From NCBI GenBank assembly GCA_018380885.1, contig JAGZSY010000017.1, forward strand, positions 62,001 through 126,000: a DNA stretch of 64,000 bases. The letters run 5' to 3'. Under the pieces are notes generated by a model. The model did no database searches. It had not been told where the DNA came from and saw only the letters and a list, made by a program, of their open reading frames with translations. Below are positions 1-9,143 of this stretch, piece after piece. Made by a program: the position numbers and the translations under genes. Numbering within the stretch: the stretch's first letter is position 1; every line of letters starts with the position of its first letter. Source of the stretch: Enterocloster asparagiformis. Its GTDB lineage: Bacteria > Bacillota > Clostridia > Lachnospirales > Lachnospiraceae.

Positions 1-1
1 C

Positions 2-1177
2 GGGGACCACGTTTCCGGGAAATCATCTGCTGCCGGGGAAAACTGCCTGGAGAACGAGTACCTGTCTGTGGCCATCGCGCCCAACGGCAGCCTGACCGTG
101 CTGGACAAGCAGAAGGGCACGCGCTATCACGGCGTGCTGCTGCTGGAGGACGGGAGCGACGACGGCGACGGCTACGACTACTCTCCGGCGGAGGACGACT
201 GGGTGCTGACCTCCGGGGAGGAGACGGCGGATATCCGCTGCCAGCGCGGGGCCTACAGCCACAGGGCGCGGATTCAGGTGTCCATGGCCGTGCCCGCAAA
301 CCTGGAGAGCCGGAGGGCGCGCCGCAGGGACGGCCGGGTTGAGGCGGTATTCGAGCTGGAGCTGCAGGCGGGATCGCCGGTGCTTAAGCTGCGGGTAACT
401 GTGGACAACCAGGCGGACGACCACCGGCTCCGGCTTTTGGTGCCCGGGCAGGACTGCGGAGGATTCTCCGTGAGCGATAACCAGTTCGGCGTCATCCGCC
501 GCCCGGTGAGAGACGAGGCCATGGACGTTTGGGAGAAGGAGGGCTGGTCCGAGCGGCCGGATTCCATCTATCCGTTCCTGTCCTACGTGTCGGGCTGCGG
601 GGAGCGCGGCCTGGCGGTGCTCACCAACTCGGTCAGGGAGTACGAGATGGCCGGAGCGGATTACGGCGTGCTGGCCGTCACCTTGTTCCGCAGCGTGGGC
701 GTGCTGGGCAAGGAGGGGCTTCTAAGAAGGCCGGGAAGGCCGTCGGGCATCAAGATGGACACCCCGGATTCTCAGCTGCGCGGCAGCCATACCTACGAGC
801 TGGCGATCACCGCCTGCAGAGAGCAGCTGGCCCGGACCGCGAAGGAGTACGCCACACCGTTTATTTCCTATAATAAAATGCCCTACAACGCCATGAAGCT
901 GAATCCGGCGGACGTGGACGTTCCCTATTCGTTCAGCCTGATGCGGGAGACGGAGGGGCAGGCGGTCCTCAGCGCCCTGAAGAAGGCGGAGGATGAGGAA
1001 AAGCTGATCGCAAGGTTTTACAACGGCGGCCAGGGGGAAGCCTCCCTGAAACTGGAGGATGGGGACGGAGAACTGGCGGTGGATATTGTGAAGCTCAACG
1101 AGGCGGACGTCCTGAGGGCCCACGAGACGGGAAGGCAGAAAATCGGGTATAATCAGATTTTGACCTGTAAATTTTAG
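2..1177 (+). CDS. Alpha-mannosidase (GH38), C-terminal part, cut by window edge
   Basis: The reading frame is open from base 2, so the N-terminal catalytic half lies outside the window. About 391 residues remain. They resemble the C-terminal beta-sandwich domains of GH38 alpha-mannosidases of the bacterial MngB / mannosylglycerate hydrolase type. Recognisable segments are the entry strand (ENEYLSVAIAPNGSLTVLDK), the DDGDGYDYSP loop, the stretch around VDNQADDHRLRLLVP and the closing YNQILTCKF. The enzyme would release mannose from glycans or mannosyl-glycerate-like substrates in the cytoplasm. The nucleophile domain cannot be checked here. A hairpin terminator follows directly, so this ends its transcription unit. 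Confidence 0.82.
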   Translation, partial: GDHVSGKSSAAGENCLENEYLSVAIAPNGSLTVLDKQKGTRYHGVLLLEDGSDDGDGYDYSPAEDDWVLTSGEETADIRCQRGAYSHRARIQVSMAVPANLESRRARRRDGRVEAVFELELQAGSPVLKLRVTVDNQADDHRLRLLVPGQDCGGFSVSDNQFGVIRRPVRDEAMDVWEKEGWSERPDSIYPFLSYVSGCGERGLAVLTNSVREYEMAGADYGVLAVTLFRSVGVLGKEGLLRRPGRPSGIKMDTPDSQLRGSHTYELAITACREQLARTAKEYATPFISYNKMPYNAMKLNPADVDVPYSFSLMRETEGQAVLSALKKAEDEEKLIARFYNGGQGEASLKLEDGDGELAVDIVKLNEADVLRAHETGRQKIGYNQILTCKF

Positions 1178-1199
1178 AAAAATCAACTTAAAAACATTC

Positions 1200-1244
1200 A
1201 GAGGGGCAGGCGCGCCGGACCGGTGCGGCCGCCCCTCTGTTTTT
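1200..1244 (+). terminator. Intrinsic terminator after the GH38 gene
   Basis: An 8-bp arm at 1200-1207 (AGAGGGGC) pairs with 1231-1238 (GCCCCTCT), followed by GTTTTT. It lies 22 bases after the mannosidase stop. The GC-rich loop can pair further. Confidence 0.8.
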
Positions 1245-1438
1245 GCCGGATTCAGACAGGATACGGCCGGAAACGCACAGGATCAGGCGGGGGTCCATGG
1301 GCCGTTCTCCGCGGATATGTCTTGCGGATATCCCGGGGCCGTAGGGGCGCGGCCTTGACGGTTTTTCCGGATTGCCGGTGGGAAGGCTGTTTTATGGCAA
1401 AAAAATACGATATTTTCGGCTTTTGATTCTGCGGCTTA

Positions 1439-1467
1439 TTGCCAGTGCCCGGATTCTGTGATAATAT
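1439..1467 (+). promoter_or_regulatory. Probable SigA promoter for the TSUP exporter
   Basis: TTGCCA at 1439-1444, a 17-base spacer, then TAATAT at 1462-1467, about 35 bases before the exporter start. With the terminator at 1200-1244 this accounts for most of the gap between the two genes. The rest (1245-1438) shows nothing I recognise. Confidence 0.6.
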
Positions 1468-1501
1468 ATAGGTTGCTTTTTCAGAAAGGATACAAACGAC
1501 T

Positions 1502-2257
1502 ATGATACAATACCTGATCGTATGCCCCCTGACTTTTTTAGCCGGGCTGGTGGATTCCATCGCCGGGGGCGGAGGGATTATCTCCCTGCCGGCGTATCTG
1601 TTGGCCGGGGTTCCGGCCCACGCCGCCCTGGGCACCAACAAGCTGGGGTCCTCCATGGGCACGGTGGTCTCCACCGTGCGCTATGCCAAAAACGGCTATC
1701 TCAAGGGCAAAGCGGCTATGGCGGCCTGCTCGGCCGTGGCCGCAATCATCGGCTCGTCCATAGGCGCCCGCCTGGCGCTGATGGTTCCGGACAGCGTGAT
1801 CCGGCACATGATGCTGGTGGTGCTGCCCATTGTGGCGGCATACGTTCTGTTTGATAAGCGGATGGGCGACAGCGAAAAGACCGGGAGCATTTCCAGGTCC
1901 CGCATGTTCCTGCTCAGCGTGCTGGCGGCTCTGCTCATCGGCGCCTACGACGGCTTCTACGGGCCGGGAACGGGAACCTTTCTGCTGCTGGTGCTCACCG
2001 GGGTGGCCCGCATGGACGTGCGCAGCGCCTCTGCCCAGACAAAGGTGATCAACCTGTCCTCCAACACGGCTGCGCTGGTCACATTTATCATCAGCGGAAA
2101 CGTGCTCTATCCGCTGGGGCTGGCGGCGGGAATCTGCTGCATCGGAGGCCACTACATCGGCTCCGGGCTGGTGGTCCACGACGGGCACCGGATCGTGCGC
2201 CCGGTGGTGCTGATTGTGCTGATCGCCCTGTTCATCAAGGTGCTCAGCGGCCGCTGA
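1502..2257 (+). CDS. TSUP family (TauE/SafE) membrane exporter
   Basis: A 251-residue hydrophobic protein with about seven or eight membrane segments. It has the duplicated glycine-rich signature of the TauE/SafE family: GLVDSIAGGGGIISLPAY with LGTNKLGSS near the N-terminus, and YDGFYGPGTGTFLLL with SAQTKVINLSSN in the second half. Members move sulfite, sulfonates or organic acids across the membrane, and the substrate here cannot be read from sequence. It has its own promoter. The following Dabb gene is 18 bases downstream and probably co-transcribed. Confidence 0.88.
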   Translation: MIQYLIVCPLTFLAGLVDSIAGGGGIISLPAYLLAGVPAHAALGTNKLGSSMGTVVSTVRYAKNGYLKGKAAMAACSAVAAIIGSSIGARLALMVPDSVIRHMMLVVLPIVAAYVLFDKRMGDSEKTGSISRSRMFLLSVLAALLIGAYDGFYGPGTGTFLLLVLTGVARMDVRSASAQTKVINLSSNTAALVTFIISGNVLYPLGLAAGICCIGGHYIGSGLVVHDGHRIVRPVVLIVLIALFIKVLSGR

Positions 2258-2275
2258 CAAGGGAAAGGAGCGGAT

Positions 2276-2560
2276 ATGAAACATTATATTATCGTAAAGT
2301 ACAATGGGCTGGGAAAGTCGCAGGAAGGCCTGTCCGGGCGCATCCGGGAATTATTTCTGAAAGCCGGGAGGATTCAGGGCGTCCACGGCGTTTCCCTGCA
2401 CACCTCGGTCATCGATCTGCCCAACCGGTACGATCTGATGATCTGTATCGATATGGAGCCGGAGTCCCTGCCTCTGTTCGACGCTTCCGACATCCACAGG
2501 GAGTGGAAGGCGGAGTACGCCCGGTTTCTGGAAGCCAAGACGATATTTGACTGTGAGTAA
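2276..2560 (+). CDS. Dabb (stress-responsive alpha/beta barrel) domain protein
   Basis: A 94-residue protein with the Dabb pattern: an N-terminal strand (KHYIIVKYN), a helix ending in GRIQGVHGVSLHTSV, then DLMICIDMEP and a C-terminal helix before a final strand. Family members are small dimeric ferredoxin-fold barrels whose roles are mostly unknown. AAAGGAG precedes the ATG at a normal distance. It sits between the TSUP exporter and prmA, which gives no firm functional hint. Confidence 0.75.
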   Translation: MKHYIIVKYNGLGKSQEGLSGRIRELFLKAGRIQGVHGVSLHTSVIDLPNRYDLMICIDMEPESLPLFDASDIHREWKAEYARFLEAKTIFDCE

Positions 2561-2600
2561 CAGGTTCGGCAGTATTTCAGCAGACAGGAGAAGATAGATT

Positions 2601-3557
2601 ATGAAATGGAAAAAATTTACACTTACAACCACCACCCAGGCGGTGGATTTGATCAGCAGCATGCTGGACGACATTGGCATCGAGGGCATTGAGATCGAGG
2701 ACAACGTGCCCCTCACGGAGCGCGAGACCAAGGGCATGTTCATCGACATTCTGCCGGAGCTGCCCCCGGACGAGGGCGTGGCCAAGGTGAGCTTTTACGT
2801 GGACGACGACAGGGATATCCCGGAATTGATGAGGCAGGTGGAGGAGGGGCTGGACGATCTGGCGGCCTTCACAGACCTGGGGCAGCGCGCTATCACCGCC
2901 TCCGAGACTGAGGACAAGGACTGGATCAACAACTGGAAGCAGTATTTCAAGCCCTTCACGGTGGACGACATTCTGATCAAGCCCACCTGGGAGACCATCC
3001 CCGAGGAGCACAAGGACAAGCTGCTGGTGCAGATCGACCCGGGCACTGCCTTCGGCACAGGTATGCACGAGACCACCCAGCTGTGCATCCGCCAGCTGAA
3101 AAAGGCTGTGAACCCGGAGACAAGGCTGCTGGACGTGGGCACCGGAAGCGGCATTCTGGGCATCACCGCCCTGAAGCTGGGCGCAAAGGAGGTCTGGGGC
3201 ACGGACCTGGATGAAAACGCCATCACGGCCGTGGGCGAGAACCTGGAGGCCAACGGCATTTCCGGGGAGCGCTTCCACGTGCTCCAGGGGAATATCTTAA
3301 ACGACACTGAGGTGCAGGAGTGGGCCGGCTTTGCGTGCTACGACGTGGTGGTGGCCAATATTCTGGCGGACGTGATCATTCCGCTGGTGGATGAGATTCC
3401 CGTCCACTTAAAACAGGGCGGGCTGTTCATCACCTCCGGAATCATCGATATGAAGGAACAGGCGGTGCTGGACGCATTTGCGAAGAATCCGGCCTTTGAG
3501 GTGCTGGGAGTCACCCGCCAGGGCGAGTGGGTGTCCGTGACCGCGCGCAAGCGGTAG
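2601..3557 (+). CDS. prmA: Ribosomal protein L11 methyltransferase PrmA
   Basis: A 318-residue class I SAM-dependent methyltransferase that trimethylates ribosomal protein L11. Visible signatures are the N-terminal L11-recognition domain (about 1-120), the PrmA segment DPGTAFGTGMHETTQLC, the SAM-binding loop LLDVGTGSGILGITALKLG, the acidic GTDLDENA and the catalytic-site motif VVANILADVI. Length is normal for the family. It lies 12 bases before rsmE, the usual Firmicutes pairing. Confidence 0.96.
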   Translation: MKWKKFTLTTTTQAVDLISSMLDDIGIEGIEIEDNVPLTERETKGMFIDILPELPPDEGVAKVSFYVDDDRDIPELMRQVEEGLDDLAAFTDLGQRAITASETEDKDWINNWKQYFKPFTVDDILIKPTWETIPEEHKDKLLVQIDPGTAFGTGMHETTQLCIRQLKKAVNPETRLLDVGTGSGILGITALKLGAKEVWGTDLDENAITAVGENLEANGISGERFHVLQGNILNDTEVQEWAGFACYDVVVANILADVIIPLVDEIPVHLKQGGLFITSGIIDMKEQAVLDAFAKNPAFEVLGVTRQGEWVSVTARKR

Positions 3558-3569
3558 AGAGGTTTTGCC

Positions 3570-4313
3570 ATGCATCATTTCTTTGTGGGGCCGGAGCAGA
3601 TCGCGGACGGGGCGGTTCAGATCGTGGGCCCGGATGTGAACCATATGAAAAATGTGCTGCGCATGCGCCCGGGGGAGGAGTTTCTGGTCAGCGGCGGCGG
3701 CAGGGATCTGCTGTGCGCCGTGGAGAGCCTGGAGGGCCAGACGGTGAGCGCCCGGATTCTCGGGGAGCAGCCGTCGCGGGAGCTGCCTGCCAGTATCTGG
3801 CTCTTCCAGGGGCTGCCCAAAAGTGATAAAATGGAGCTGATTATCCAGAAGGCCGTGGAGCTGGGGGCAGCGGGGATCGTGCCCGTGGCCACGAAGAACG
3901 CCGTGGTCAAGCTGGATGCGAAAAAAGAGGAGAGCCGGGTCCGCCGCTGGCAGGCCATCGCCGAGAGCGCGGCCAAGCAGAGCAAGCGCAGCCTGGTGCC
4001 GGAGATCGGCCGGGTGCTGTCCTTTAAGGAAGCGGTGGCCCACGTGGAAAATGAGGGCTTCGACCTTCGGCTGATCCCCTACGAGAACGAGCGGGGCATG
4101 TCGGCCACCCGGGAGGTCTTTGAACAGGCGGACAAGGCCAAAAAGATCGCGGTGTTCATCGGCCCGGAGGGCGGATTCGACGAGTCCGAGGTGGCAGCGG
4201 CCAAGGCGGCGGATATCCTGCCGGTCAGCCTGGGCAGCCGCATTCTCAGGACCGAGACGGCCGGACTGGCGGTGCTGTCCGCGCTGATGCTGCGGCTGGA
4301 GGGCGGAATCTGA
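3570..4313 (+). CDS. rsmE: 16S rRNA (uracil-1498-N3)-methyltransferase RsmE
   Basis: A 247-residue SPOUT methyltransferase that methylates U1498 of 16S rRNA. It has an N-terminal PUA-like domain (RMRPGEEFLVSGGGRD) and the C-terminal trefoil-knot SAM site, seen as FIGPEGGFDESEV and SLGSRILRTETA. Both are diagnostic for RsmE. It directly follows prmA with an AGAGG ribosome site and is probably translated from the same message. Confidence 0.96.
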   Translation: MHHFFVGPEQIADGAVQIVGPDVNHMKNVLRMRPGEEFLVSGGGRDLLCAVESLEGQTVSARILGEQPSRELPASIWLFQGLPKSDKMELIIQKAVELGAAGIVPVATKNAVVKLDAKKEESRVRRWQAIAESAAKQSKRSLVPEIGRVLSFKEAVAHVENEGFDLRLIPYENERGMSATREVFEQADKAKKIAVFIGPEGGFDESEVAAAKAADILPVSLGSRILRTETAGLAVLSALMLRLEGGI

Positions 4314-4373
4314 GCGGCCGGGAGCGGCCGCCAACCTGTCCCGGCGTTTCATATAAGAGGAGCAAGTGATAAA

Positions 4374-5528
4374 ATGGAAGCATATTTTGACAATTCCGCC
4401 ACCACCCGCGTCTTTGACAGCGTGAAGGACATTGTGGTGAAGGCGATGACTGAGGATTACGGCAACCCTTCGGCCAAGCACAGGAAGGGCATGGAGGCGG
4501 AGCAGTACCTGCGGCAGGCGGCGGCCAGGATCGCCAAAACCCTGAAGGTGAAGGAGAAGGAAATCCTTTTCACCTCCGGCGGAACGGAGAGCAACAACAT
4601 GGCCCTGATCGGCACGGCCATGGCCAACCACCGGGCGGGAAAGCACATCATCAGCACCCGCATCGAGCACGCCAGCGTGTACAGCCCCCTGGCCTTTCTG
4701 GAGGAGCAGGGCTTTGAGGTGACCTATCTACCGGTGGACGGCGACGGCCACATTTCCCTGGAGGAGCTGGAGGCGGCCATCCGGCCGGACACCATCCTGG
4801 TGTCCGTCATGTACGTGAACAATGAGATCGGAGCCGTGGAGCCGGTGGAGGAGATCGGAAGCCTGATCCACAGGAAAAATCCGGCCGCCCTGTTCCACGT
4901 GGACGCCATCCAGGCCTACGGAAAGTTTGTGATCCGGCCCAAGAAGGCCATGATCGACCTGCTCTCCGTCAGCGCCCACAAGATCCACGGCCCCAAGGGC
5001 GTGGGCTTTCTCTACATCGACGAGCGCGTGAAGATACGCCCTCTGGTCTACGGAGGCGGTCAGCAGCGCGACCTGCGCTCCGGCACGGAAAATGTGCCCG
5101 GCATCGCCGGTATGGGCGTGGCCGCGGAGGAAATGTACACAGGTCACCGGGAGAAGATGGAGTACATTACCGCCCTGAAGGACCGCATGATCGACCGGAT
5201 GGGGGAGCTGGAGGGCGTGACCGTCAACAGCCGCAAGGGCGCTTTGAGCGCCCCGCAGGTGGTCAGCGCAAGCTTTGCGGGGGTGCGCAGCGAGGTGCTC
5301 CTGCACGCGCTGGAGGACAAGGGCATTTACGTTTCCTCCGGATCGGCCTGCTCGTCCAACCACCCCGCCATCAGCGGGACCCTAAAGGCGGTGGGCGTGG
5401 AAAAGAACCTGCTGGACTCCACCCTGCGCTTCAGCTTCGGTTTGTTCAACACGCCGGAGGAAGTGGATTACTGTATTGATACATTGAAGGAACTGCTGCC
5501 GGTGCTGCGCCGGTATGCGAGAAGGTAG
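4374..5528 (+). CDS. Cysteine desulfurase (NifS/IscS family)
   Basis: A 384-residue PLP enzyme that takes sulfur from cysteine. It shows the N-terminal YFDNSATTRV, the PLP-lysine motif SAHKIHGPKGVGFLY and the mobile loop with the persulfide cysteine, SSGSACSSNHP. The loop is that of group II NifS/IscS proteins. It stands 47 bases before thiI, so its likely job is to supply persulfide sulfur to ThiI for tRNA 4-thiouridine. An AGAGGAG ribosome site precedes the ATG. Confidence 0.95.
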   Translation: MEAYFDNSATTRVFDSVKDIVVKAMTEDYGNPSAKHRKGMEAEQYLRQAAARIAKTLKVKEKEILFTSGGTESNNMALIGTAMANHRAGKHIISTRIEHASVYSPLAFLEEQGFEVTYLPVDGDGHISLEELEAAIRPDTILVSVMYVNNEIGAVEPVEEIGSLIHRKNPAALFHVDAIQAYGKFVIRPKKAMIDLLSVSAHKIHGPKGVGFLYIDERVKIRPLVYGGGQQRDLRSGTENVPGIAGMGVAAEEMYTGHREKMEYITALKDRMIDRMGELEGVTVNSRKGALSAPQVVSASFAGVRSEVLLHALEDKGIYVSSGSACSSNHPAISGTLKAVGVEKNLLDSTLRFSFGLFNTPEEVDYCIDTLKELLPVLRRYARR

Positions 5529-5575
5529 CGGGCTGCCGTGGGCCGGTTCCGCTCAGCAATAGAAAGAGGTAAGCT

Positions 5576-6760
5576 ATGAAATACCAGTCATTTTTAATCA
5601 AATACGCGGAGATCGGCACCAAGGGCAAGAACCGCTTCATGTTTGAGGACGCCCTGATCAAACAGATTCGCTACGCCTTAAAGTCCGTGGAGGGCCAGTT
5701 TGAGGTAACCAAGGAGTCCGGCCGCATCTACGTGGCGGCGGACGGCGACTACGAGTACGACGACGTGATCGAGGCCTTAAAGCGTGTGTTCGGAATTGCG
5801 GACATCTGCCCCATGGTCCAGATCGAGGACAAGGACTACGAGAATTTGAAACGGCGCGTGGTGGAGTACATGGACCAGGTGTACCCGGACAAGCACATTA
5901 CCTTCAAGGTAAACGCCCGCCGCGGTGACAAAAACTATCCCGTCAGCTCCGATCAGATCAACCGCGATCTGGGCGAGGCGATTCTGGAGGCCTTCCCTGA
6001 GATTCGGGTGGACGTGCACAAGCCGGACGTGACGCTGCGGGTGGAGGTGCGCCAGAAGGTGAACCTGTTCTCCCTGGTGATCCCGGGCCCCGGCGGCATG
6101 CCAGTGGGCACCAACGGCCGGGCTATGCTGCTGCTGTCCGGCGGCATCGACAGCCCGGTGGCCGGCTATATGATCGCCAAGCGGGGCGTGAAGATCGACG
6201 CCGTGTATTTCCACGCGCCGCCCTACACCAGCGACCGCGCCAAGCAGAAGGTGGTGGACCTGGCCAACCTGGTGGCGCGCTACGCAGGCCCCATCAACCT
6301 TTATGTGGTGAATTTTACGGATATCCAGCTCTATATCTACGACAAATGCCCCCACGAGGAGCTGACCATCATCATGCGCCGCTATATGATGCGCATCGCC
6401 GAGGCCATTGCCAATCAGACAGGGGCCATTAGCCTGATCACGGGCGAGAGCATCGGCCAGGTGGCTTCCCAGACCGTGCAGTCCCTGGCGGCTACCAACG
6501 AGGTGTGCACCATGCCCGTGTTCCGGCCGGTGATCGGCTTTGACAAGCAGGAGATCGTGGACGTGGCCGAGAAGATCGGCACCTTTGAGACGTCCATCCA
6601 GCCCTTTGAGGACTGCTGTACCATTTTCGTGGCAAAACACCCGGTGACAAAGCCCAACCTCAACGTGATCCGCGGCTCCGAGACCCATCTCCAGGAAAAA
6701 ATCGGGGAAATGGTTCAGACGGCCATCGACACGGCGGAGCGGATTCTCTGCCATGGCTAG
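5576..6760 (+). CDS. thiI: tRNA 4-thiouridine sulfurtransferase ThiI (short form, no rhodanese domain)
   Basis: A 394-residue protein with the order NFLD, THUMP (about 60-170) and PP-loop adenylation domain. The ATP pyrophosphatase motif LLLSGGIDSPVAGYM is intact, and LITGESIGQVASQT follows. It makes s4U at position 8 of tRNA and can serve thiazole synthesis. The C-terminal rhodanese domain of the E. coli protein is absent, as in most Firmicutes, where a dedicated NifS-like enzyme hands over the sulfur. That enzyme is the gene just upstream. Confidence 0.96.
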   Translation: MKYQSFLIKYAEIGTKGKNRFMFEDALIKQIRYALKSVEGQFEVTKESGRIYVAADGDYEYDDVIEALKRVFGIADICPMVQIEDKDYENLKRRVVEYMDQVYPDKHITFKVNARRGDKNYPVSSDQINRDLGEAILEAFPEIRVDVHKPDVTLRVEVRQKVNLFSLVIPGPGGMPVGTNGRAMLLLSGGIDSPVAGYMIAKRGVKIDAVYFHAPPYTSDRAKQKVVDLANLVARYAGPINLYVVNFTDIQLYIYDKCPHEELTIIMRRYMMRIAEAIANQTGAISLITGESIGQVASQTVQSLAATNEVCTMPVFRPVIGFDKQEIVDVAEKIGTFETSIQPFEDCCTIFVAKHPVTKPNLNVIRGSETHLQEKIGEMVQTAIDTAERILCHG

Positions 6761-6778
6761 AGGCGTCCGGCGCGCAAC

Positions 6779-6810
6779 AAAAAAGCTGCCTGCATTTTTA
6801 TGCAGGCAGC
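6779..6810 (-). terminator. Intrinsic terminator of the HPr-like gene
   Basis: An 11-bp perfect stem (6785-6795 with 6800-6810) and a four-base loop. On the minus strand it is followed by six T (6784-6779). It lies between convergent thiI and the HPr-like gene. On the plus strand no T run follows, so it mainly serves the minus-strand gene. Confidence 0.85.
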
Positions 6811-6842
6811 CGTCATGTACAGCGCTGAAACGGGTATGTGGA

Positions 6843-7076
6843 TTAGGCGATGATGTAGGGAGCCAGAATGCCCAAAATCTCATCGATATTGGCTTCTGCG
6901 TGGATGTTCAAGTCGATGGGCTTGGACAGATCCAGGCTGAAGATGCCCATGATGGACTTTGCATCGATTACATATCTGCCGGACACCAGATCAAAATCTA
7001 CATCAAACTTGGATAAATCGTTTACAAAGGATTTAACCTTGTCGATGGAATTTAACGAAATGCGAACTGTTTTCAT
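6843..7076 (-). CDS. HPr-like protein lacking the phosphorylatable histidine
   Basis: A 77-residue HPr-fold protein. The start is the ATG at 7076, because an AAGGAGGG site lies just upstream and longer versions have none. The segment around residues 41-50, KSIMGIFSLDL, matches the HPr regulatory-serine region (KSIMGVMSL). The N-terminal segment where PTS HPr carries GIHARPA reads NSIDKVKSFV, so the active histidine is missing. It therefore cannot act as a normal phosphocarrier. A Crh-like regulatory role is possible but unproven. It is the only minus-strand gene in the first 23 kb. Confidence 0.8.
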   Translation of the reverse strand: MKTVRISLNSIDKVKSFVNDLSKFDVDFDLVSGRYVIDAKSIMGIFSLDLSKPIDLNIHAEANIDEILGILAPYIIA

Positions 7077-7251
7077 ACGGGGAACCCTCCTTGTGGTATA
7101 TACTTTATATGTTGGCTGACAGGAAATATGGTTTATCCCTATCCTGCTTTTAATAGTACAGATGCGGGCCTTAAAAGTCAATAGTTAGATTGCATGAAAA
7201 AAAACGTAAGAAACTGGTAATTTATGATTAGCAAAAACAGGAGGTTTTGTC

Positions 7252-8631
7252 ATGCCGAAGGCGGCTCTTCACAACCTTGGATGCAAGGTAAACGCATATG
7301 AAACCGAGGCTATGCAGCAGCAGCTGGAAGCCCGCGGTTATGAGATCGTCCCCTTTGACCAGAAGGCGGACGTGTATATTATCAACACCTGCTCCGTGAC
7401 CAATATCGCGGACCGCAAATCCCGCCAGATGCTCCACCGGGCTAAGAAAATGAACCCGGAGGCCGTGGTGGTGGCCGCGGGCTGCTACGTGCAGGTGGCG
7501 GCCGACGCCCTGAAGGAGGACGCGGCCGTGGATGTGATTATCGGGAACAACCAGAAGGCGCGTCTGGCGGACATTCTGGATGAGTTTTTCAGCGGGGGCA
7601 GAGAGGACACCTCCTTTGTGGTGGATATCGCCCACACCAATGAGTACGAGGCTCTGCACGTGGACCGCATTGCGGACCGCACCAGGGCGTTTATCAAGGT
7701 GCAGGACGGCTGCAACCAGTTTTGCAGCTACTGCATCATCCCCTACGCCAGGGGGCGCGTGCGCTCCCGCAGGCCTGCGGATGTGCTGGGGGAGGTCCGC
7801 GCCCTGGCGGCCCGGGGTTACAGGGAGGTGGTGCTCACCGGCATCCACCTGAGCTCCTACGGCCTGGACTTTGAGGACCCGGAGGGCGCGCTGGCGGCCG
7901 GTGACTACGGGGCTGAGGAAAACGCCCTGTACCGCCCCTGGCTGCTGCGGCTGATCCGGGAGGTGAGCGGGGTGGAGGGCATCGAGCGCATCCGCCTGGG
8001 TTCCCTGGAGCCGCGGATCATCACGGAGGAATTTGCGGCTGAGCTGGCAAAAATTTCCAAGCTGTGCCCCCATTTCCACCTGTCCCTCCAGAGCGGCTGC
8101 GACGCCACCTTAAAGCGGATGAACCGCCACTACGACACGGCGGTATACCGGGAGCGCTGCGAGATTCTGCGCCGGGCCTTTGACAATCCCGCCATCACCA
8201 CCGATGTGATCGTGGGATTTCCCGGCGAGACGGAGGAAGAGTTCGCGCAGACGCGGTTATATTTGGAGCAGGTGCACTTCTATGAGATGCACGTGTTCAA
8301 ATACTCCAGGCGCGAGGGCACCCGTGCGGCCGTGATGCCGGATCAGGTGCCGGAGCCGGTGAAGGGGGAGCGCAGCGACGCGCTGCTGGAGCTGGAGCGG
8401 CGTATGTCCGGTGAGTACCGCCAGGGCTTTGTGGGCTCCGTGCAGGAGATTTTGCTGGAGGAACCGGCCCGGATCGGCGGCGTTTCCTGCATGGTGGGGC
8501 ATACGCGGCAGTACGTGAGGGCCGCGGTCCCGGCCGCCGCCGGCGGTCCGGCCAGAGGCGCGCTGGTGAAGGCCAGGATCACCGGCTTTTTGGACGGGGA
8601 GACGCTGCGGGCCGAACTCTGCGGGGATTGA
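7252..8631 (+). CDS. mtaB: tRNA threonylcarbamoyladenosine methylthiotransferase MtaB
   Basis: A 459-residue radical-SAM methylthiotransferase that converts t6A37 to ms2t6A37 in tRNA. The N-terminal MTTase domain has its three cluster cysteines in LGCKVNAYE, NTCSVTN and AAGCYVQ. The radical-SAM cluster motif is CNQFCSYC (about residues 158-165). The C-terminal TRAM domain ends near LDGETLRAELCG. The MtaB signature CKVNAYETEA separates it from MiaB. AGGAGG precedes the ATG. Confidence 0.95.
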   Translation: MPKAALHNLGCKVNAYETEAMQQQLEARGYEIVPFDQKADVYIINTCSVTNIADRKSRQMLHRAKKMNPEAVVVAAGCYVQVAADALKEDAAVDVIIGNNQKARLADILDEFFSGGREDTSFVVDIAHTNEYEALHVDRIADRTRAFIKVQDGCNQFCSYCIIPYARGRVRSRRPADVLGEVRALAARGYREVVLTGIHLSSYGLDFEDPEGALAAGDYGAEENALYRPWLLRLIREVSGVEGIERIRLGSLEPRIITEEFAAELAKISKLCPHFHLSLQSGCDATLKRMNRHYDTAVYRERCEILRRAFDNPAITTDVIVGFPGETEEEFAQTRLYLEQVHFYEMHVFKYSRREGTRAAVMPDQVPEPVKGERSDALLELERRMSGEYRQGFVGSVQEILLEEPARIGGVSCMVGHTRQYVRAAVPAAAGGPARGALVKARITGFLDGETLRAELCGD

Positions 8632-8824
8632 CGCTGCGGGCGTTTGACCGCGCCGTCCCCCGGAGGGCTAAAGGGGCCTCAGGGACGGGGCCGCGCAGCC
8701 TAAAATCGATTTTTACCGTCAAATAAGTGGAAAAATTTAGAACATTTCCCGGGAAATGGCAGCGGATTGTGCGATATTTTACAAAAAGTCCAATAATATT
8801 GGTCAAAATTAAGAAAATAATCTA

Positions 8825-8853
8825 TTGCCGAACAGGCAATTATCGGTTAGAAT
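8825..8853 (+). promoter_or_regulatory. Promoter of the ireB operon
   Basis: TTGCCG at 8825-8830, 17 bases, then TAGAAT at 8848-8853, about 30 bases before the ireB start. The upstream stretch 8632-8820 turns from GC-rich to AT-rich. It holds no gene I can support. Confidence 0.6.
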
Positions 8854-8882
8854 AGAAAAGAATACTTAAAGGACGTGATGAC

Positions 8883-9143
8883 ATGGGCAATATGATGGAT
8901 ACACAATATTTTCAAGCTGTTCAGGACAACAAGATCGAGGTCAGTGATGTGCTGGAACAGGTTTATGTTGCCTTGACCGAGAAAGGATATAACCCGATCA
9001 ACCAGATCGTGGGCTATATTATGTCTGGGGACCCGACCTATATTACCAGCCATAAGGGCGCCAGAAGTCTCATTATGAAAGTAGAGCGGGATGAGATTCT
9101 GGAGGAACTGATGGCTGTGTATATTGACGCCCGTCTGAAATAG
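8883..9143 (+). CDS. ireB: IreB family regulatory phosphoprotein (UPF0297)
   Basis: An 86-residue protein with the near-invariant UPF0297 sequence, including [19 protein letters not shown] and [11 protein letters not shown]. In Enterococcus, IreB is phosphorylated by the PASTA kinase IreK and affects cephalosporin resistance; B. subtilis YrzL is the equivalent. It heads the conserved cluster ireB-ruvX-DUF1292, although 360 bases separate it from ruvX here. Confidence 0.94.
   Translation: MGNMMDTQYFQAVQDNKIEVSDVLEQVYVALTEKGYNPINQIVGYIMSGDPTYITSHKGARSLIMKVERDEILEELMAVYIDARLK

Noticed and set aside
1223..1426. Open frame of 67 codons after the GH38 gene
   Set aside because: It starts inside the terminator hairpin and has no ribosome site or recognisable sequence.
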